Part shown: in pieces, positions 62,500 through 64,000 of the stretch
Numbering within the stretch: the first letter of the stretch is position 1
How the letters are laid out: each line of letters starts with the position of its first letter
NCBI RefSeq assembly: GCF_000970455.1
Contig: NZ_LAJG01000005.1
Coordinates: 613,341 to 677,340 of the forward strand
Source of the DNA: Devosia soli
GTDB taxonomy: Bacteria; Pseudomonadota; Alphaproteobacteria; Rhizobiales; Devosiaceae
Length of the DNA: 64,000 nucleotides
Direction: 5' to 3'
The notes under the pieces: model-generated
Seen by the model: the letters and a program-made list of their open reading frames with translations, nothing else
Databases searched by the model: none
What the model was told of the DNA's origin: nothing
Made by a program: the position numbers and the translations under genes

Positions 62500-63386
62500 T
62501 TGACCCGCGCCCGTCCGTCAAGCGCCTCCCCGTCCCGCGGATAGCGCATGATGAAGTCATTGCCCGGTACATGCGGAAAGCCACGGAAATTGGCGACATT
62601 GCCGAACTTGGCGCCGCAGGTCGCCATGCGCCGATCGCAGCCCGTCGTCACCGTCAGCGTATCCCCGACCGTAACCCACTCGGCGACCCTGAGGCCAAAG
62701 CCGAGCAGGTCACCGCCAGCTCCGCGACGATGCGTCAATACCGCGTCCTTGAGGCCCACACGCTTGCCGCCACCCCAGCTTGCCATGCCGAAGGCAAACC
62801 AATCCTCGGCAAAGCCGCCGAGCCCCGACACCAGGATTCGAAACGGATCTTCCACCGCAACGACCGTGGCACTTCCCGCAAGAGCCGGCGCCGACAAGTT
62901 GACGCCACAGCGCCCATCGCCCACCACCGCATCGCAAAGCCCCTGATAAAGCCGTCCGCGCGTCGTATTCAACGCTTCCTGAGGGGAGCGCAGCTCTGCT
63001 CGGAACACGCCATCCTCACGCACGATCTCGCCGACCGTATCCACCCGCTGCAACAGGCGCTGGCTCGGGTCGCTCCAGTTGACGAGCCAGGTCTCCACCA
63101 GCGCCCCATCGTATCGCCCGAGCAGGATATCGTCCTCGTTGATCGCCGCGTGGTCAAGAATACCCAGCACCTCGCCGGTCTCGACCTGTGCCCCGAGCTT
63201 CCCCGGAACTTCGCCACCCTCGAGCCCAAAGGCGGGCACACACGCCGTTCCCTCTACCACCAGCGCCACGTCATGATCGGTAAAGCCCAGGACGACGCCA
63301 TCGGCGCGGACAATCCGCCAGGAATGCGCCAGCGTCGTCTCCCCCCGCGCCAGATGCGCCGCAAACCCGGCCTCGATGGTCTTCAT
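62496..63386 (-). CDS. DUF2163 family gene transfer agent tail protein (gp13-like)
   Basis: A 296-residue protein of the GTA gp13 family (DUF2163 with a C-terminal Phage_BR0599-type part). Marks are SWRIVRADGVVLGFTDHDV near residue 22 and, at the C-terminus, TTGCDRRMATCGAKFGNVAN and FRGFPHVPGNDF near residue 258, with the paired cysteines of the family. It forms part of the distal tail. The ATG at 63386 overlaps the gp12-like stop by 4 bp; the longer open frame to 63443 is not supported. Confidence 0.94.
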   Translation of the reverse strand: MKTIEAGFAAHLARGETTLAHSWRIVRADGVVLGFTDHDVALVVEGTACVPAFGLEGGEVPGKLGAQVETGEVLGILDHAAINEDDILLGRYDGALVETWLVNWSDPSQRLLQRVDTVGEIVREDGVFRAELRSPQEALNTTRGRLYQGLCDAVVGDGRCGVNLSAPALAGSATVVAVEDPFRILVSGLGGFAEDWFAFGMASWGGGKRVGLKDAVLTHRRGAGGDLLGFGLRVAEWVTVGDTLTVTTGCDRRMATCGAKFGNVANFRGFPHVPGNDFIMRYPRDGEALDGRARVK

Positions 63387-64000
63387 GGCAATATCTCCAC
63401 CAGGGGAATGCTCGGCGCTTCCGCCGCATCGAAATGGGTCCACTCGATATCGAGCCGGTCCGTGTCGAACCGCACCGGCACGTCGAACAGGAAGCCCGCC
63501 GTCACCAGGGCACCCATGGCTGGCGGCGAGGAGAACGTGACGACCCCGCTCGTCGCGTCCACCGTCCAGCCGCTCGTGATTTCGCCGCCATCGATCGCCA
63601 AACGCACCGACCCGGCCACGGGCTTGGCGATCGTCCGCAGATAAGGGTCAAAAGCCGCGCCATAGCGCTTCACCAGCTGGAACGTCTTCGTCGCCCCGTC
63701 CGCGGTACCCATGGCCTGATCATCCGGCAACGGCACTGCGCCACCCGAGGAATGGTCGATCCCATCCCGCCACAGAAACCCATGTAGCCGCCCGCGCCTC
63801 TCCTCGAAAAACGCCAGCACAGCCTGCATATCGGCGCGCGATTTCACCCCATAGCCGGCATTGTACTTTCGCCGCGAATGCGCCCATCGCCCATTCCGCT
63901 GCTCGCCCCCGCCCGCGAGGGACACGACATCCGTCTTCCGCTCCGGACCACCCCGCGCCCCAAGCGCAATATCGAGCGGAAACCGCACATGATGAAATGC
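63383..64000 (-). CDS. DUF2460 family gene transfer agent tail protein (gp12-like), start just outside the window
   Basis: About 206 residues are visible. The frame runs through the window edge: the last codons translate as AFHHVRFPLDIALGARGG, and the family normally starts with Met directly before such a segment, so only one or two residues are missing. Family signatures are PERKTDVVSLAGGGEQRNGR in two steps and SRRKYNAGYGVKSRADM near residue 43, with a glycine-rich beta tail. It is the tail protein gp12 of RcGTA-type particles. Further GTA genes (head and proximal tail) are expected to the right of the window. Confidence 0.93.
   Translation of the reverse strand, partial: AFHHVRFPLDIALGARGGPERKTDVVSLAGGGEQRNGRWAHSRRKYNAGYGVKSRADMQAVLAFFEERRGRLHGFLWRDGIDHSSGGAVPLPDDQAMGTADGATKTFQLVKRYGAAFDPYLRTIAKPVAGSVRLAIDGGEITSGWTVDATSGVVTFSSPPAMGALVTAGFLFDVPVRFDTDRLDIEWTHFDAAEAPSIPLVEILP

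Noticed and set aside
1..64000. tRNA, rRNA, CRISPR arrays, insertion sequences, integrases
   Set aside because: I looked for T-loop (GTTCGA) contexts, regular direct repeats with spacers, transposase motifs and terminal inverted repeats and found none that hold together.
57549..64000. Reading the right end as an ordinary prophage
   Set aside because: The gene order and families (DUF2460, DUF2163, NlpC/P60, GTA TIM-barrel tail protein) are those of RcGTA-type elements, and no integrase or attachment site lies at the left boundary. The head genes are outside the window, so the question is not fully closed.

Overview
The window is a high-GC chromosomal segment from an alphaproteobacterium, most likely a Hyphomicrobiales member close to Devosia or Pelagibacterium. 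This rests on gene content and is inference: class II DAHP synthase, a FeuPQ-type two-component system, DUF2865 and DUF2059 proteins, an HWE histidine kinase, a CcmIEFH operon followed by glnE, and an RcGTA-type tail module. Genes are tightly packed, many with 4-bp ATGA overlaps. I saw no rRNA, tRNA, insertion sequence, integrase or CRISPR array.

Region 1-9.4 kb: a small operon of a VOC protein and two GFA-family proteins, then cysS, a fumarylacetoacetate-hydrolase-family gene, a DUF2865 secreted protein, the nadE-gltX operon and an outer-membrane barrel protein. The 422-bp gap before cysS is unusual. It holds strong terminators on both strands and a possible 14-residue peptide with three cysteines, which could be a cysteine-sensing leader for cysS.

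Region 9.5-16.3 kb: a receiver protein convergent with an HWE sensor kinase, class II DAHP synthase, glutathione reductase, a DUF2059 exported protein and rpiA. Region 16.4-25.1 kb: an L,D-transpeptidase, moaA, an Lrp/AsnC regulator with a VOC protein, a membrane histidine kinase followed by a secreted orphan, cobT, a membrane aspartic protease, dusA and a universal stress protein behind a good FNR/FixK-type site.

Region 25.2-43.1 kb: an FGGY sugar kinase, a type II NADH dehydrogenase, a DMT transporter, a GH2 beta-mannosidase with a LacI-like operator, a GGDEF-EAL protein with a ruined GGDEF motif, a DoxX-like protein, a pair of ABC exporter half-transporters with a 29-codon small ORF between them, aminopeptidase N and a PAS histidine kinase.

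Region 43.1-57.5 kb: glnE and the ccmI-ccmE-ccmF-ccmH cytochrome c maturation operon. Divergent from it is an odd two-gene operon of sarcosine-oxidase-like flavoproteins. An unknown 402-residue protein, a lipoprotein, and a FeuN-like/FeuP/FeuQ-like signalling operon follow.

Region 57.5-64 kb: the distal part of a gene transfer agent cluster read right to left: gp12-like (cut by the window edge), gp13-like, an NlpC/P60 peptidase (gp14), the large host-specificity tail protein (gp15), and a muramidase with a holin-like tail. The best leads for undescribed biology are the cysS leader peptide, the small ORF between the ABC half-transporters, and the reduced sarcosine-oxidase-like pair beside the cytochrome c maturation operon.
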